NCBI GenBank assembly: GCA_003158175.1
Contig: PMHJ01000010.1
Coordinates: 1 to 57,087, forward strand
From: Candidatus Cybelea septentrionalis
GTDB taxonomy: Bacteria; Vulcanimicrobiota; Vulcanimicrobiia; Vulcanimicrobiales; Vulcanimicrobiaceae
Direction of reading: 5' to 3'
DNA: 57,087 bases
Shown here: in pieces, positions 7,826 to 16,373 of the stretch
Layout of the letters: the number at the start of each line of letters is the position of its first letter
Numbering within the stretch: the stretch's first letter is position 1
The notes under the pieces: generated by a model
Database searches by the model: none
Told to the model about the DNA's origin: nothing
Seen by the model: only the letters and a program-made list of their open reading frames with translations
Program-made: the position numbers and the translations under genes

Positions 7826-8083
7826 CGAAGGTGCGGGCCGCGGGGTCCCAGATCGAGGGGGCGGCAAACAGGATGCGCGGCAGAAGCAGTTAGGGGCGCC
7901 TTTTCGCGTGAGAATGAGCACTAGGACATGCCGCGAGGGACTGCTTTGTAATGCGTCGTAATCGCGCGCGTGCGCCGGGGCTCCGGAAACCTAATCCGAG
8001 GCCCAAAAAAAACAAACAGCCTACTCGTCAGTGTGAGAAATGCGGGTAAGCCGTACCCAAACACCCAGCTAAGGAGGAAAGCA
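7826..8083. other. upstream region of the HbpS-like gene
   Basis: No gene. Contains the first of two direct repeats (7924-7990), then an A-rich stretch and a strong RBS (AAGGAGG) for the gene at 8084. The repeat includes GTCGTAATCGCG, at the position where the second copy has the -10-like GTTATAATCGCG, so it may hold the promoter. Confidence 0.4.
7924..7990. repeat. direct repeat A flanking HbpS-like gene
   Basis: Aligns with 8725-8788. Shared blocks include GCCGCGAGG, GACTGCTTT, TAATCGCGCGCGT and GGAAAC. The two copies lie in the same orientation on either side of the gene at 8084-8599, consistent with a duplicated promoter region or the footprint of a cassette insertion. Confidence 0.65.
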
Positions 8084-8599
8084 ATGAAACGCTATGCTGT
8101 TACGGCTCTGTTCGCCGCCTCTTTGTTCACCTCGGCGCCGGCAGTCGCGCAGGTCGACGTCGACGGATACTACCTTCCCATGAAAGTGGCGCTGAAAGCT
8201 GCAGAAACAGCGGTCGATTCCTGCGCCACGCACGGTTGGGATGTCACTGCCACCGTCGTCGATCCTGCCGGTCTCGTGATCGTCCAGCTTCGCGGTGACC
8301 ACGCAACGGTCCACACCAAGGACTCGTCCTATCGAAAGGCCTATACAATCGTCTCCATGGGCCCGGTCTTCGGCCTCACGCGCACGAGCCAATTCGTTGC
8401 ACTCATCCAGAAAGCTCCTAACGGCGCTGGACCAGAGCTCGCGGACTTGCCGGATATCTTCGCCAATGCGGGAGGCGTTGCCATCGAGCACGGTTCTGAA
8501 ATCGTCGGCGGCCTTGGCGTTGGCGGTTCCCCCGGCGGAAACAGGGACGAGGCATGTGCTGCCGATGGCGTTGCAGCCATCGCCAACGAACTCAAATAA
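8084..8599 (+). CDS. secreted GlcG/HbpS-family protein
   Basis: 171-residue exported protein of the GlcG/HbpS (PF03928) family, which includes the extracellular haem-binding protein HbpS. ATG 8084 follows a strong AAGGAGG, giving a signal peptide ending near VAQ (residues 1-23). The domain shows the family pattern: KVALKAAETAVDSCATHGW, VTATVVDPAGLVIVQLRGD, SYRKAYTIVSM, and the glycine-rich GGVAIEHGSEIVGGLGVGG. Two Cys, in DSCATHG and near the C-terminus (EACAADG), might form a disulphide. Haem or cobalamin-like ligands are known for relatives; the ligand here is unknown. The gene sits between direct repeats and has no operon partners. Confidence 0.82.
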   Translation: MKRYAVTALFAASLFTSAPAVAQVDVDGYYLPMKVALKAAETAVDSCATHGWDVTATVVDPAGLVIVQLRGDHATVHTKDSSYRKAYTIVSMGPVFGLTRTSQFVALIQKAPNGAGPELADLPDIFANAGGVAIEHGSEIVGGLGVGGSPGGNRDEACAADGVAAIANELK

Positions 8600-8724
8600 G
8601 CCGTGAAATCAGCGCTCTTTCCAACGGTTTTTGGAGACTCGCCCGATATCGAGCCAACCCCTGTGCGAACTGTGGGAGCCGCCCGTCGTACCGTCGCCGA
8701 CGACGATTAGCTTGTCTTTACTTT

Positions 8725-8788
8725 GGACTTGCCGCGAGGGGACTGCTTTATGCTGCGTTATAATCGCGCGCGTTGGGGATATGGAAAC
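8725..8788. repeat. direct repeat B flanking HbpS-like gene
   Basis: Second copy of the repeat at 7924-7990. It contains GTTATAAT, a good -10-like box, but on the plus strand no gene follows; it points at the 3' end of the convergent gene at 8854-9840. It is therefore more likely a relic of duplication than a working promoter. Confidence 0.6.
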
Positions 8789-8853
8789 GGTAAACTCCGA
8801 CACGGTCTGAGCCTGATGTGCATGCGCGCGCTTCTCCGAACCAAGCACGGCCC

Positions 8854-9840
8854 TCAAAATGGCGCGGGCGGGTAGACGGCGACGCCCGTGGGGATCCCAT
8901 AATGCCGCTTCGAGAATCGAAGCACGGCGAGACGCTTGCCGCCCGGGTAGGTGATTTCCACCACGGTGTTCGCGAGTTTCGGGCCACTGCTCGAGAGGCG
9001 GCGAGCGTTGCCCTCATAGCTACTGCCGACGTACATAACGCTTTCGTCTCGACTCCAAGCAAAATTGTCGGGCAACTGCTGCCCGGTGTTGATGATCCGC
9101 GCGGGCGGCTTCTTCGGCTCGGTAAAAACGTCGATAGCGCTATAGTTGACCACGACGAGATAACCGTTCTTGTCGATTCCGATTCTTCCGATGAGAAACA
9201 CGGTTTTGCGCGGCAGCAAATCGACGCCGCGAGTCGCGCGAGGGGCGTAGCGCCGTACCTGGCTCCAGAGCGTGTTCTTGAGAGTGTAGCCCACGTAAAG
9301 GTTGTTCTCGGCGTCCAACGCCAGCGAGGCTACGCAGCCGACGTTGGGTAGGTCTATCGTGCGTATGATCTTTGTGGTATTAGGCGCATATTCGAGTACT
9401 CGGCGGCCGTCGCAGTCGGCGGCGTAGACCGTGCCATCCGTTCCGGCGACCACATCCACGGCGTACTCGAGCCCCCGGTAAAGCCTTATGAGTTTTCCGT
9501 CTTTGTCGTACATGGTCACGTGGTCGTGACCACTCTCAAGCCCATCGGCAACGTAAAGGTTATCGTGCGGGTCAACAAATATTCCAGCGGGGGCAGCGAC
9601 CCGGTGAGTAACGCGCCTCACCGGGGGATTGCGTAGCTCGTTGCTATCGAAGACGTCGATGTCAGTACCGGGATACGCCGTGTTAGCAACGTACAGAAAC
9701 GATGAAGATGTAGCAGCCGTCGTCGCGTAGCGGCTTTGCGCAGAAGAGTCGTTCGGAATGCTGCTCGGCACGGCGGGAAAGCCACATGCACTCAGGAGCA
9801 GGCTGGCGATGGCTATAATTGCCGCTCGAACGACTCTCAC
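8854..9840 (-). CDS. NHL/SMP-30-like beta-propeller lipoprotein
   Basis: 328-residue lipoprotein. I chose GTG 9840, which has AGGAG just upstream and gives a short signal peptide with lipobox LSAC; the frame extends to 9873 without a better start. The mature protein is a repeat beta-propeller of NHL/SMP-30 kind, with blades such as DPHDNLYVADG, TDGTVYAADCDGRRVLEYAP, DAENNLYVGYTLKN and DKNGYLVVVNYSAIDVF. Such proteins are expected on the outer face of a membrane and may bind ligands or hydrolyse lactones; no catalytic residues can be pinned down. Related propeller lipoproteins in the window lie at 14600, 19081 and 20221. Confidence 0.75.
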   Translation of the reverse strand: MRVVRAAIIAIASLLLSACGFPAVPSSIPNDSSAQSRYATTAATSSSFLYVANTAYPGTDIDVFDSNELRNPPVRRVTHRVAAPAGIFVDPHDNLYVADGLESGHDHVTMYDKDGKLIRLYRGLEYAVDVVAGTDGTVYAADCDGRRVLEYAPNTTKIIRTIDLPNVGCVASLALDAENNLYVGYTLKNTLWSQVRRYAPRATRGVDLLPRKTVFLIGRIGIDKNGYLVVVNYSAIDVFTEPKKPPARIINTGQQLPDNFAWSRDESVMYVGSSYEGNARRLSSSGPKLANTVVEITYPGGKRLAVLRFSKRHYGIPTGVAVYPPAPF

Positions 9841-9943
9841 TTCTCGTTCTCCTGTGGAGTCTGGGCGGCGCACGGGGCTCTCATTGCAAGGCGAGTTGGT
9901 CGGTGCGCCGCTGCCACTTCCTTTCTATTGGTGAGGTACACTC

Positions 9944-11302
9944 TTACTCGTCGTCGGGGCTCCCGGCGTCCGGATAGTAGTAGTAGTAACCGGACGTTTT
10001 GATTTTTTTGAACGGACGAGGAGTGGCGCCGGGGTTGGACATTACGTCCATCGCGGGATCTGCGGCGCGTTTGTCGGCGGCGCTAAGGTAGCCGAGGCCG
10101 AAGTGATCTTCAATGTACTTCAGGATCGAGGCTTGCTCGTAAATAGTATGCGTCACGTTCGCCGGTTTCGTGTACGGGGATATAATGATGAAGGGGACGC
10201 GCGCGCCCAGCCCGTCGTAGTCTACGTAAGGCGGCGAAACGTGGTCGTACCATCCGCCCCAGTCGTCCCAGGTAACGAAGATCACGGAACTGTTCCAAAT
10301 AGTCGTGTTTGCTCCGATAGCGTTCACCACGTTAGCCACCCAATCGGCGCTATTGTTGCGCGTGAATTGAGCATGGTCGGACAGCGTCTTCGTTGGAGTA
10401 ATCCAGGTAACAGCTGCATTATAGCCGCTTGGGCTTTGGATGTCCGCCAAGAACTGGCTGGGCGGCTCGATGACGGAACCGCCGGGCCAATTCTTGCTCT
10501 TGTCCTTTATCCATTCAAATGGCTGCCACCATGCGAGGCCCGATTTTTGCGGGTTGGCAGCATAGTAGCGCCAAGGCAGAGGCGGGGAAGCGCCGGCTAG
10601 CTCCGCGCCGATTGTCTTGTAGTCCATACACGCCGGTTCCCAGTCGCTGCCGGGCGATGGAGTCCGTGTTGTTCCTTCTATCCATGCAACCGTCGGGCCG
10701 CTTGGGTTGCAGCCATACTCTACTTCGGGGAAGTTCACTGCTCTGTTTGCTTGGGCAGCGACCAAGTATTGGTGGGCGACGTAAGAACCGTCGAGGTTTG
10801 ATTGGAACATTTCGTCGCCGAAAGTATATTGTTCCGCCATAGCCCAATAGGGAGCGGTCCATTTAGACTCGACGTAAGCGTATGCTCCGGGACCCTTCTT
10901 GGTCGGCGGAGAGAAACTATTCATCGGACATGGGAACGCGGAGGGGCCGGTGATCGGGCATCCGGTATCAGTGTTGAAGCCGTTCATGGTGTGATCCCAG
11001 TCAGTGGCCGTCGCCATGGGTATAGGCTGCAGCGCCACCTGCTGGTTTCCCGACATTCCATAGTTCTGGGTGTTGGCGTTCGGGAACCCGTTGAAGAGGT
11101 TATCCACCGTCCGGTTTTCTTGCACGATCACAAAGACGTGCGTGATCGGATCGGAAGCGACGGAACGATGATCCCGAAGACGATGAAGGTCATTATATCC
11201 GAAGGCGCCGGGAGCGGCGCTCGGGGACGCGCCCGGGCTCGCGCATGCGGCAACGATCAGGGCGGCTATAGAGATCGCGAGGAGATATCGCGATGGTCTC
11301 AT
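9944..11302 (-). CDS. PF04185 phosphoesterase lipoprotein, copy 1
   Basis: 452-residue lipoprotein (signal peptide, lipobox VAAC at about 17-20) of the phosphoesterase family that includes phospholipase C and acid phosphatase AcpA, with an alkaline-phosphatase-like fold. Family motifs: [16 protein letters not shown] (metal-binding Glu-Asn region near the start), [28 protein letters not shown], and [13 protein letters not shown]. Substrate may be a phospholipid or another phosphoester; it cannot be told from sequence. An unusual tail carries five consecutive Tyr. The start has GAAAGGAC upstream. A promoter with a consensus -10 and a leader with terminator-like hairpins precede it. Paralogue: 21659-23014. 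Confidence 0.87.
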   Translation of the reverse strand: MRPSRYLLAISIAALIVAACASPGASPSAAPGAFGYNDLHRLRDHRSVASDPITHVFVIVQENRTVDNLFNGFPNANTQNYGMSGNQQVALQPIPMATATDWDHTMNGFNTDTGCPITGPSAFPCPMNSFSPPTKKGPGAYAYVESKWTAPYWAMAEQYTFGDEMFQSNLDGSYVAHQYLVAAQANRAVNFPEVEYGCNPSGPTVAWIEGTTRTPSPGSDWEPACMDYKTIGAELAGASPPLPWRYYAANPQKSGLAWWQPFEWIKDKSKNWPGGSVIEPPSQFLADIQSPSGYNAAVTWITPTKTLSDHAQFTRNNSADWVANVVNAIGANTTIWNSSVIFVTWDDWGGWYDHVSPPYVDYDGLGARVPFIIISPYTKPANVTHTIYEQASILKYIEDHFGLGYLSAADKRAADPAMDVMSNPGATPRPFKKIKTSGYYYYYPDAGSPDDE

Positions 11303-11392
11303 GCAGGCATTGTCCTTTCACAATTAAAGCAGCTGAAGCAGCGGCAGTGCTCGCGGATTCTTGAGGACTCTGACAGCCTGGTCTGCAGGCGC

Positions 11393-11426
11393 AAAAACGC
11401 CCACATGAGCGTTGCCCACGTGGGCG
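11393..11426 (-). terminator. attenuator-like hairpins in phosphoesterase leader
   Basis: On the minus strand two mutually exclusive hairpins share bases and both end at TTTTT (11397-11393). One pairs CGCCCAC (11426-11420) with GTGGGCG (11404-11398); the other pairs AACGCTC (11413-11407) with GGGCGTT (11402-11396) around a four-base loop. They lie inside the predicted leader, between promoter and start codon, as in a transcription attenuator. Regulation is inferred. Confidence 0.5.
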
Positions 11427-11452
11427 CCGCTCGTCTTGAGAATACGGCATCA

Positions 11453-11481
11453 ATTATACCAATAACAGTTAGTAAGAACAA
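11453..11481 (-). promoter_or_regulatory. sigma-70-type promoter of the phosphoesterase gene
   Basis: TTGTTC (11481-11476), 17-base spacer, TATAAT (11458-11453) on the minus strand. Transcription would begin near 11446, leaving a leader of about 145 bases before the ATG at 11302. Confidence 0.6.
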
Positions 11482-11491
11482 GCCGTAAACT

Positions 11492-11512
11492 GTTATAAGT
11501 TATAAGTTATAG
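11492..11512. repeat. triplicated 7-mer
   Basis: GTTATAA GTTATAA GTTATAG in tandem, just upstream of the -35 box of the phosphoesterase promoter. Could be an activator site or a simple AT-rich repeat. Confidence 0.5.
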
Positions 11513-11587
11513 GCGTTAACACCTGAACGTATTTCAAACGCATTGCAAACTGTGGCGATTCGCGATAAGCCGTGAAACGTAGACGAT

Positions 11588-12330
11588 TTAGCGAGTCGTG
11601 ACGAGTCGGACAACTTTCCAGAGCTGCAACGTGGGCCTACCACGAGGCGACATTTCCAGAGCCTCAGCGCGCGCACGCAGTTCCCTGAGGAACCTCGGGA
11701 TCGCAGGCACGGCCTCGCGTCGCCTAGGAGCGGATGATCGGGCATCGGAAGAGATATGCTGCCTCAAACGCCACGTAGTCAACGTTCCGCGTTTGAACGG
11801 CGAAATGATGCCAGCTCTCACGAGAATCTGGAAGCGGTATACGTGTCGTTGCGCCTGCCACGAAGCAACGCGGGAATATCCCCATGTTTGCCACGGTGTA
11901 TAGAAGGCGTCCATCTCAAGCCATATGCTCCGACGATCCTCTACGCTCGCCTCAGGCCTCTCACAAACTGCTTCGTGAAAGTGGTCTATAGCCGCAATAT
12001 AAGGCAGCAAACGCAGCGAATGGATTTCGCTCATTTCGTCAGTTGGAATGATGAGATCCAGGGCCTTGTGATGCTGCAAGTTATAGAGGTGAAAGGCGTG
12101 TCCCCTTTCGTGAGCAATAGTGAGTGCATTCCGCGGCGCGCCGGCCTCATTAGCGAACACAAAGGGCATGCCTGCGTGCGGCAAATACTCCCAGAAGGCG
12201 CCCGGGGCTTTGCCGGGTCGCCCTCCACTTTTCCCCTTGTCGAAACGATGCGCAAAGCCGAGGATGAGAAAGAAGCGGATCGCCCTGATCTGAGCCTCTC
12301 TCGGATCGTGCTGAATTCTGTTCGGAGGCG
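11588..12330 (-). pseudogene. C-terminal remnant of an M3-family oligoendopeptidase (PepF-like)
   Basis: An open minus-strand frame that lacks its N-terminal two thirds. From about 12330 it reads GFAHRFDKGKSGGRPGKAPG, then MPFVFANEAG, the zinc motif HERGHAFH (HExxH), EIHSLRL and SWQAQRHVYRF, all in the order found in M3 oligoendopeptidases. After that the family similarity stops, although the frame stays open to 11588, which suggests a frameshift near 11845. No start codon with RBS exists; the first Met (12184) is inside the catalytic domain. The break lies within about 40 bp of tRNA-Ile. Not expected to be active. Confidence 0.65.
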
Positions 12331-12370
12331 AGGCACGAAGTGGGAGCGAAGCCGGAGCTTCCCCCCGCGC

Positions 12371-12447
12371 GGGCCGTTAGCTCAGTTGGTTAGAGCGCAT
12401 GCTTGATAAGCATGAGGTCCCAGGTTCGAAGCCTGGACGGCCCACCA
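12371..12447 (+). tRNA. tRNA-Ile (GAT)
   Basis: 77-nt cloverleaf with encoded CCA. Acceptor GGGCCGT pairs with ACGGCCC; D-arm GCTCAGTTGGTTAGAGC; anticodon loop CTTGATAAG gives GAT; T-arm CCAGGTTCGAAGCCTGG. It is followed by a terminator. It stands alone here, not in an rRNA spacer, and an M3-peptidase remnant ends next to its 5' side. Confidence 0.96.
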
Positions 12448-12452
12448 ACCTT

Positions 12453-12479
12453 AAAAGCCTTACCCTACAGGGCTTTTTT
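12453..12479 (+). terminator. terminator of tRNA-Ile
   Basis: AAAAGCC (12453-12459), 11-base loop, GGCTTTT then more T to 12479. Intrinsic terminator six bases after the tRNA. Confidence 0.8.
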
Positions 12480-12631
12480 CTTTGTCCGGCGGTCGGCGTT
12501 CCGCTCCGCTTTCCGGCCGGTTGTCCCCCGTTTTGTCCCCATTGTGCCACCGCATACTTGCGCATACGATTCCTTCCACGTCATCCCTAGCGGGATGCCC
12601 CGGCAACGCCGACACCGAAACAGCAACGAAA

Positions 12632-14296
12632 ATGGAGCCACGCACGGCCCTTTGTGGACTATCTTTACTGGCGTTGCTTTCGGCGGCCCCACGCCCGAGC
12701 CCGGCCCTGCCAGCGCCACAGCCGTGCCTATTCGGCGATCCCCGGATTAAGATACGCTACGAGCAATGCGCGCCGTTCACTACGGTGCGCGCCGGCGTGC
12801 TTGCGCTCTTTCCGACGAGCGTCTTCAACGGCGGTTTCTACTATAATCGGCGCCCACTCATGGCCCTCAACGACGGATCGGCCATGGTGACGGCCGGCGC
12901 AGGCGCACTCTTTCGCATCGACTCGCAGAACCGCGTGACGCTGCTCTGGAAGGAGACCCGCAACGACTATTGGATGAACAGTGGGATCGCGCTGCTAGCG
13001 CCGTTTGACGAAAGCGGCGTCGTTCTCTACCTTGCAAAGTGGGTGCTGGGCGTTCGCGCCGACGGTACCATCGCGTTTCGCAAACAAGTGGATTTCGCGG
13101 ACGGCATCTCGTCCGGCTATAATGTAACCGCTGCTCAAGATCGCGACGGAACGGTTTGGTTCGCCCACGTATACGGTGACAACAAAACCGTATACGCCTA
13201 CCTTCCGCGAACTCGCCAAGTCGAAGAGGTTCCGAACGACGTCGCACATGGCGACCTAATTGCGGCGCCCGATGGCCGAGTCTATCAGGACACGCGCGAT
13301 GGACTCTTCGAATTGAAAGGCCTGCCGCGCTTTCATCGCAACTTCGTGCATGCGCCTATCAGGCTGTCGCCCGACGGTGCGGCGTTGGAGATCCGCGCCG
13401 TCGGAGCCGACGGATCACTCTGGGCATCGACGTGGACCGACGTGATCCACGTGCATCCGGATGGCCGCGTTCATAAGATCGTGCTCGCCCCGCCGATTCT
13501 CGTAATCGCCGCAATGCCGCAGCCCTTCCCTCTCACGATGGCGCGCGACGGCGCCGTTTGGGTCAACGATTCGAAGCTTATCCGTATCACCAGCGACGAC
13601 CGCGTTGCGGTGATTGACCTGCCGAACTACGAGGCCTGGACGCGCGGCCCGTCATTCGGCCCGGATAACACCCCGTGGACGACCGTCTCGGGAGAGAACG
13701 GCGGTGCCGTGCACTTTACCATCGGTCCCGCGCATCAAGCGCCGCTGCTCGTAACGACGAAGGCACAACCGCTGCCGAACCACGTCTTAGTGGTAGCGCC
13801 CAATGTGCCCCAGCCCACAGACATCGGCATAAGACGCGAGATGCTGGTCTTCGCGCCGCTGCTGGGCGACCCGTGGCAGTGCACAGCGGACGCACTCGCG
13901 ATGCCCGGCTTTCCCGCCTATCCCAGAACCTTTACGGTAACCTTCACGCCGTTCGCCGGCAATATGTTAACCCGCGTGATGACCGGGGACGGCTTTTTCA
14001 TCCGCACGCTCTACAGTTCCAGTGTTGGGCCGAATTTTTCGGCCTACACCAACGAGGGCGGCGGCTTGGCTCATGCCGGCGGCGACGAAACGCTCGTCTC
14101 GAGCGACGGTTTGAGTTTTAGCGGAGAGAATCGCGAAAAGGATGGGCGCATCATCCCAGTGACCGAACGGTACATCCGCCCGTCGGCGACGCGGCTTACC
14201 ATTGCTATCACCTTCGATGACGGCCGGCCGCGCGAAGGCACCATTTCTTGTAAACGAACGCCAACACCCGATGTTCCCGCCATTTATGAACCCTAG
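12632..14296 (+). CDS. secreted propeller-like protein of unknown function
   Basis: 554 residues from ATG 12632; the frame is open back to 12482 but that part overlaps repeat-like DNA (a CATCCC/GGGATG hairpin near 12590) and lacks a signal. From 12632 there is a signal peptide ending near PSPALPAPQ. The first 380 residues show regularly spaced repeats of propeller character (RIDSQNRVTLLWKETR, AQDRDGTVWFAHVY, AAPDGRVYQDTRDGLFEL, DGSLWASTWTDVIHVHPDG, RDGAVWVNDSKLIRIT), similar to Vgb-like or two-component-sensor propellers. The last 150 residues form a separate beta-rich domain. No catalytic motif is recognised. RBS is weak. Confidence 0.6.
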   Translation: MEPRTALCGLSLLALLSAAPRPSPALPAPQPCLFGDPRIKIRYEQCAPFTTVRAGVLALFPTSVFNGGFYYNRRPLMALNDGSAMVTAGAGALFRIDSQNRVTLLWKETRNDYWMNSGIALLAPFDESGVVLYLAKWVLGVRADGTIAFRKQVDFADGISSGYNVTAAQDRDGTVWFAHVYGDNKTVYAYLPRTRQVEEVPNDVAHGDLIAAPDGRVYQDTRDGLFELKGLPRFHRNFVHAPIRLSPDGAALEIRAVGADGSLWASTWTDVIHVHPDGRVHKIVLAPPILVIAAMPQPFPLTMARDGAVWVNDSKLIRITSDDRVAVIDLPNYEAWTRGPSFGPDNTPWTTVSGENGGAVHFTIGPAHQAPLLVTTKAQPLPNHVLVVAPNVPQPTDIGIRREMLVFAPLLGDPWQCTADALAMPGFPAYPRTFTVTFTPFAGNMLTRVMTGDGFFIRTLYSSSVGPNFSAYTNEGGGLAHAGGDETLVSSDGLSFSGENREKDGRIIPVTERYIRPSATRLTIAITFDDGRPREGTISCKRTPTPDVPAIYEP

Positions 14297-14378
14297 TAGA
14301 TTGAAAACGCCCATCTTCGCCCGCAAGACGCTCGGCATCACGACGTTGGTACAACGCTCGGCGTAGCACGCATTCGGT

Positions 14379-14534
14379 GTGCCGACGCTCTTTGCCGTTG
14401 CGGTATGGCTGCTCCAGCCCGAATGGCGCGGTCGGCGGTTGTTCACTCGCTGGCTCTTTGTGACGGTCGCGATCGTAGCCATATTTATCCTCGTTAATCT
14501 GTTTGTGCGCCCGGTGAACGCATTCCCGACCTAA
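14379..14534 (+). CDS. possible small membrane protein
   Basis: 51 codons from GTG 14379. It has two hydrophobic stretches (FAVAVWLL and WLFVTVAIVAIFILVNLFV) separated by a basic loop (EWRGRRLFTR). No RBS is evident and a stop lies five codons upstream, so this may be a small membrane protein or the tail of a lost one. The rest of the 300-base gap between neighbouring genes shows nothing. Confidence 0.3.
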   Translation: MPTLFAVAVWLLQPEWRGRRLFTRWLFVTVAIVAIFILVNLFVRPVNAFPT

Positions 14535-14599
14535 GGCAGCTGTGCGGCTTGGGTCGAAGCATCTAGGTCGCCGTCCCGTTCCGTTCAAAGAGGCACGCA

Positions 14600-15571
14600 A
14601 TGAGCATTTCCGTTTTTGGCCGCTACGCGCTCGTAAGCTGCATGGCTTGGATGTTGCTCGCGGGATGCGACAACTCACTGGCCCCAACTCCCGCCTTTAT
14701 TAGTTCGAACATGCCTCAGCCGGCACCAGCTAAGGTCCAGCACACTTTTTTCGTCTCCTATGGTGCGTCGATAGAGGTGTTCGACAATAAGTCGTACGGG
14801 CCAATCAATAGTATCACCAGCGGCGTCAACAATTCGGCGGGCCTTTGGATCGACAAAGCCGGCAATCTCTACGTTGCGAACTACAGTGGGCCGACCGTAA
14901 CGGAGTATGCGCCCGGCGGCAATTCGCCGGCCTGCACCTACTCCTCTCGACTCGTCGGTCCGATCAACGTTGCGACCGACGATGCCGGCAACGTCTATGT
15001 CTACGATAACGACGACACTTATGGCTACGGTTACATCGACAAGTTCGCGCAGTGCAGAAATACGATCTCGAAGCGATACTTCGTCGGTGAGGTAGGCTTT
15101 GTGCAAGGCGTCGCCGTCGACAGCCGCGGCGACATATTTATCTCCTGCTATTGCGGGAGCAACGAATTCGAGAAATTCAAGAACGGATCAAAAACGCCAA
15201 CACTGCTGGGCGCGCTTATTAACATACCGAGAGACATAGTGATCGATAAGAATCGCAACTTGATTGCTGTCTCCCCAGGATATGTCAATGGAAATCCTAG
15301 CAGCATCTGGGTTGTCGCGCCGCCGTACGCCTACGCCTCTGCGAAGCTCCTCGTCGCGTACAGCGGACAAAATACTTCGGGTTTGTCCCTTAACAAGAAA
15401 GAGAACCTGCTCTCTAGCAGCAACGAAGTGTGGGCAAACTCCTACTGCCACCCTCCAAAGCATGCTTGCGGATTGGTGTCAGTCTACTCGTATCCCTCTG
15501 GGGGACTGGTCAAGCAGTTCCGTGTCCCGTACGCGTTAGGCGTGGCCGAGTCGCCCAACGCAACGTTCTAA
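14600..15571 (+). CDS. NHL-like beta-propeller lipoprotein
   Basis: 323 residues with signal peptide and lipobox LAGC (residues about 20-23). The mature protein has NHL/SMP-30-like blades: WIDKAGNLYVANYSGPTVTE, TDDAGNVYVYDNDD, VDSRGDIFISCYCGSN, VIDKNRNLIAVSPGY. Five or six blades are visible. ATG 14600 is preceded by AGAGGCACGCA. It closely resembles the protein at 19081-20103 in layout and repeat wording (WVDKKGNLYVANYAG there), so the two are probably paralogues. Function unknown; surface location is inferred. Confidence 0.75.
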   Translation: MSISVFGRYALVSCMAWMLLAGCDNSLAPTPAFISSNMPQPAPAKVQHTFFVSYGASIEVFDNKSYGPINSITSGVNNSAGLWIDKAGNLYVANYSGPTVTEYAPGGNSPACTYSSRLVGPINVATDDAGNVYVYDNDDTYGYGYIDKFAQCRNTISKRYFVGEVGFVQGVAVDSRGDIFISCYCGSNEFEKFKNGSKTPTLLGALINIPRDIVIDKNRNLIAVSPGYVNGNPSSIWVVAPPYAYASAKLLVAYSGQNTSGLSLNKKENLLSSSNEVWANSYCHPPKHACGLVSVYSYPSGGLVKQFRVPYALGVAESPNATF

Positions 15572-15688
15572 ATTTACAATCGTTGAATCCAAGGGGTCCC
15601 AGGATGTGTCTCCGGACGTTGACTCTAAGAACGCGCGACGACGTGAAACGACGGGGACCGTCGACTCCGGATCGAATGCACTCGCCAT

Positions 15689-16225
15689 ATGGGGAATCCC
15701 GGATTCAGTGCAATCTCTGAAGCTGCTGATAAGCGAAGCGCTCGTTGCTCGTGCGGAAGCGTAGAAATCGAAGTTTTTGGTACTCCCATTACATGTGTGG
15801 TCTGCTACTGCGACTCGTGCCAAAAAGGCTCCGGCCAGATTGAGGCATTGGCGAAGGCTGATCCAATTCTAGATCCAGATGGCGGCACCGCCTATATTCT
15901 CTATCGTAAAGATCGCATAAAATATTCTAAGGGTGCCGAGCTTCTAAAAAGCTATAAGATCGAGGAGAAATCGCCTACGAGCCGAGTCGTCGCCACCTGC
16001 TGCAATACGGCTATGGTAATGCGATTTGATGATGCAAGGCACTGGGTACCGGTGTATCGAGCTCGACTTCAGAACGACATACCTCCCTTGCAATGGCGTA
16101 TTTGTACGAAATTTAAGCCTGAGAATGCCCGGATCCCGACGGGTATTCCAAGTTCCGCGATGTACCCTCCCGGATTTGCCTGGAAGCTCCTCATGTCAAA
16201 ACTTTCAATGCTGCTTCGCAGATAA
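15689..16225 (+). CDS. GFA/CENP-V-fold zinc protein (DUF6151-like)
   Basis: 178 residues. Zinc-binding Cys motifs of the GFA (glutathione-dependent formaldehyde-activating-like) fold are present: CSCGSVEIEV, CYCDSCQKG, and a CC pair in VATCCNTAM in place of the usual CxxC. The C-terminal 60 residues are an extension with PPGFAWKLLMSKLSMLL, as in the DUF6151 branch. Relatives bind zinc; enzymatic roles are unproven for most. The gene is more AT-rich than its neighbours, suggesting transfer. It stands alone. Confidence 0.75.
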   Translation: MGNPGFSAISEAADKRSARCSCGSVEIEVFGTPITCVVCYCDSCQKGSGQIEALAKADPILDPDGGTAYILYRKDRIKYSKGAELLKSYKIEEKSPTSRVVATCCNTAMVMRFDDARHWVPVYRARLQNDIPPLQWRICTKFKPENARIPTGIPSSAMYPPGFAWKLLMSKLSMLLRR

Positions 16226-16373
16226 GTGCAGCCGGCGTCGGCTCTGAAACGCTGCGTAGCCTGTGAGCTGCAGGACTAATAGTCGAAGAAGTGTAACCGT
16301 TTCTAGGTACACCATACGTCTTGACCGATAGACAGCGCCGGCCATCACGCATATCTGCGAGAGAGAGCCGCAA

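Larger units (their letters stand above)
11303..11587. other. leader and promoter region of the phosphoesterase gene
   Basis: No coding region. On the minus strand it holds a promoter (11453-11481), alternative hairpins followed by T5 (11393-11426) and the RBS of the phosphoesterase gene. A triplicated 7-mer lies upstream of the promoter (11492-11512). Confidence 0.55.

Noticed and set aside
12482-12631. Upstream extension of the propeller-like protein at 12632
   Set aside because: Overlaps the tRNA-Ile terminator area and a small repeat hairpin; the signal peptide begins at 12632.
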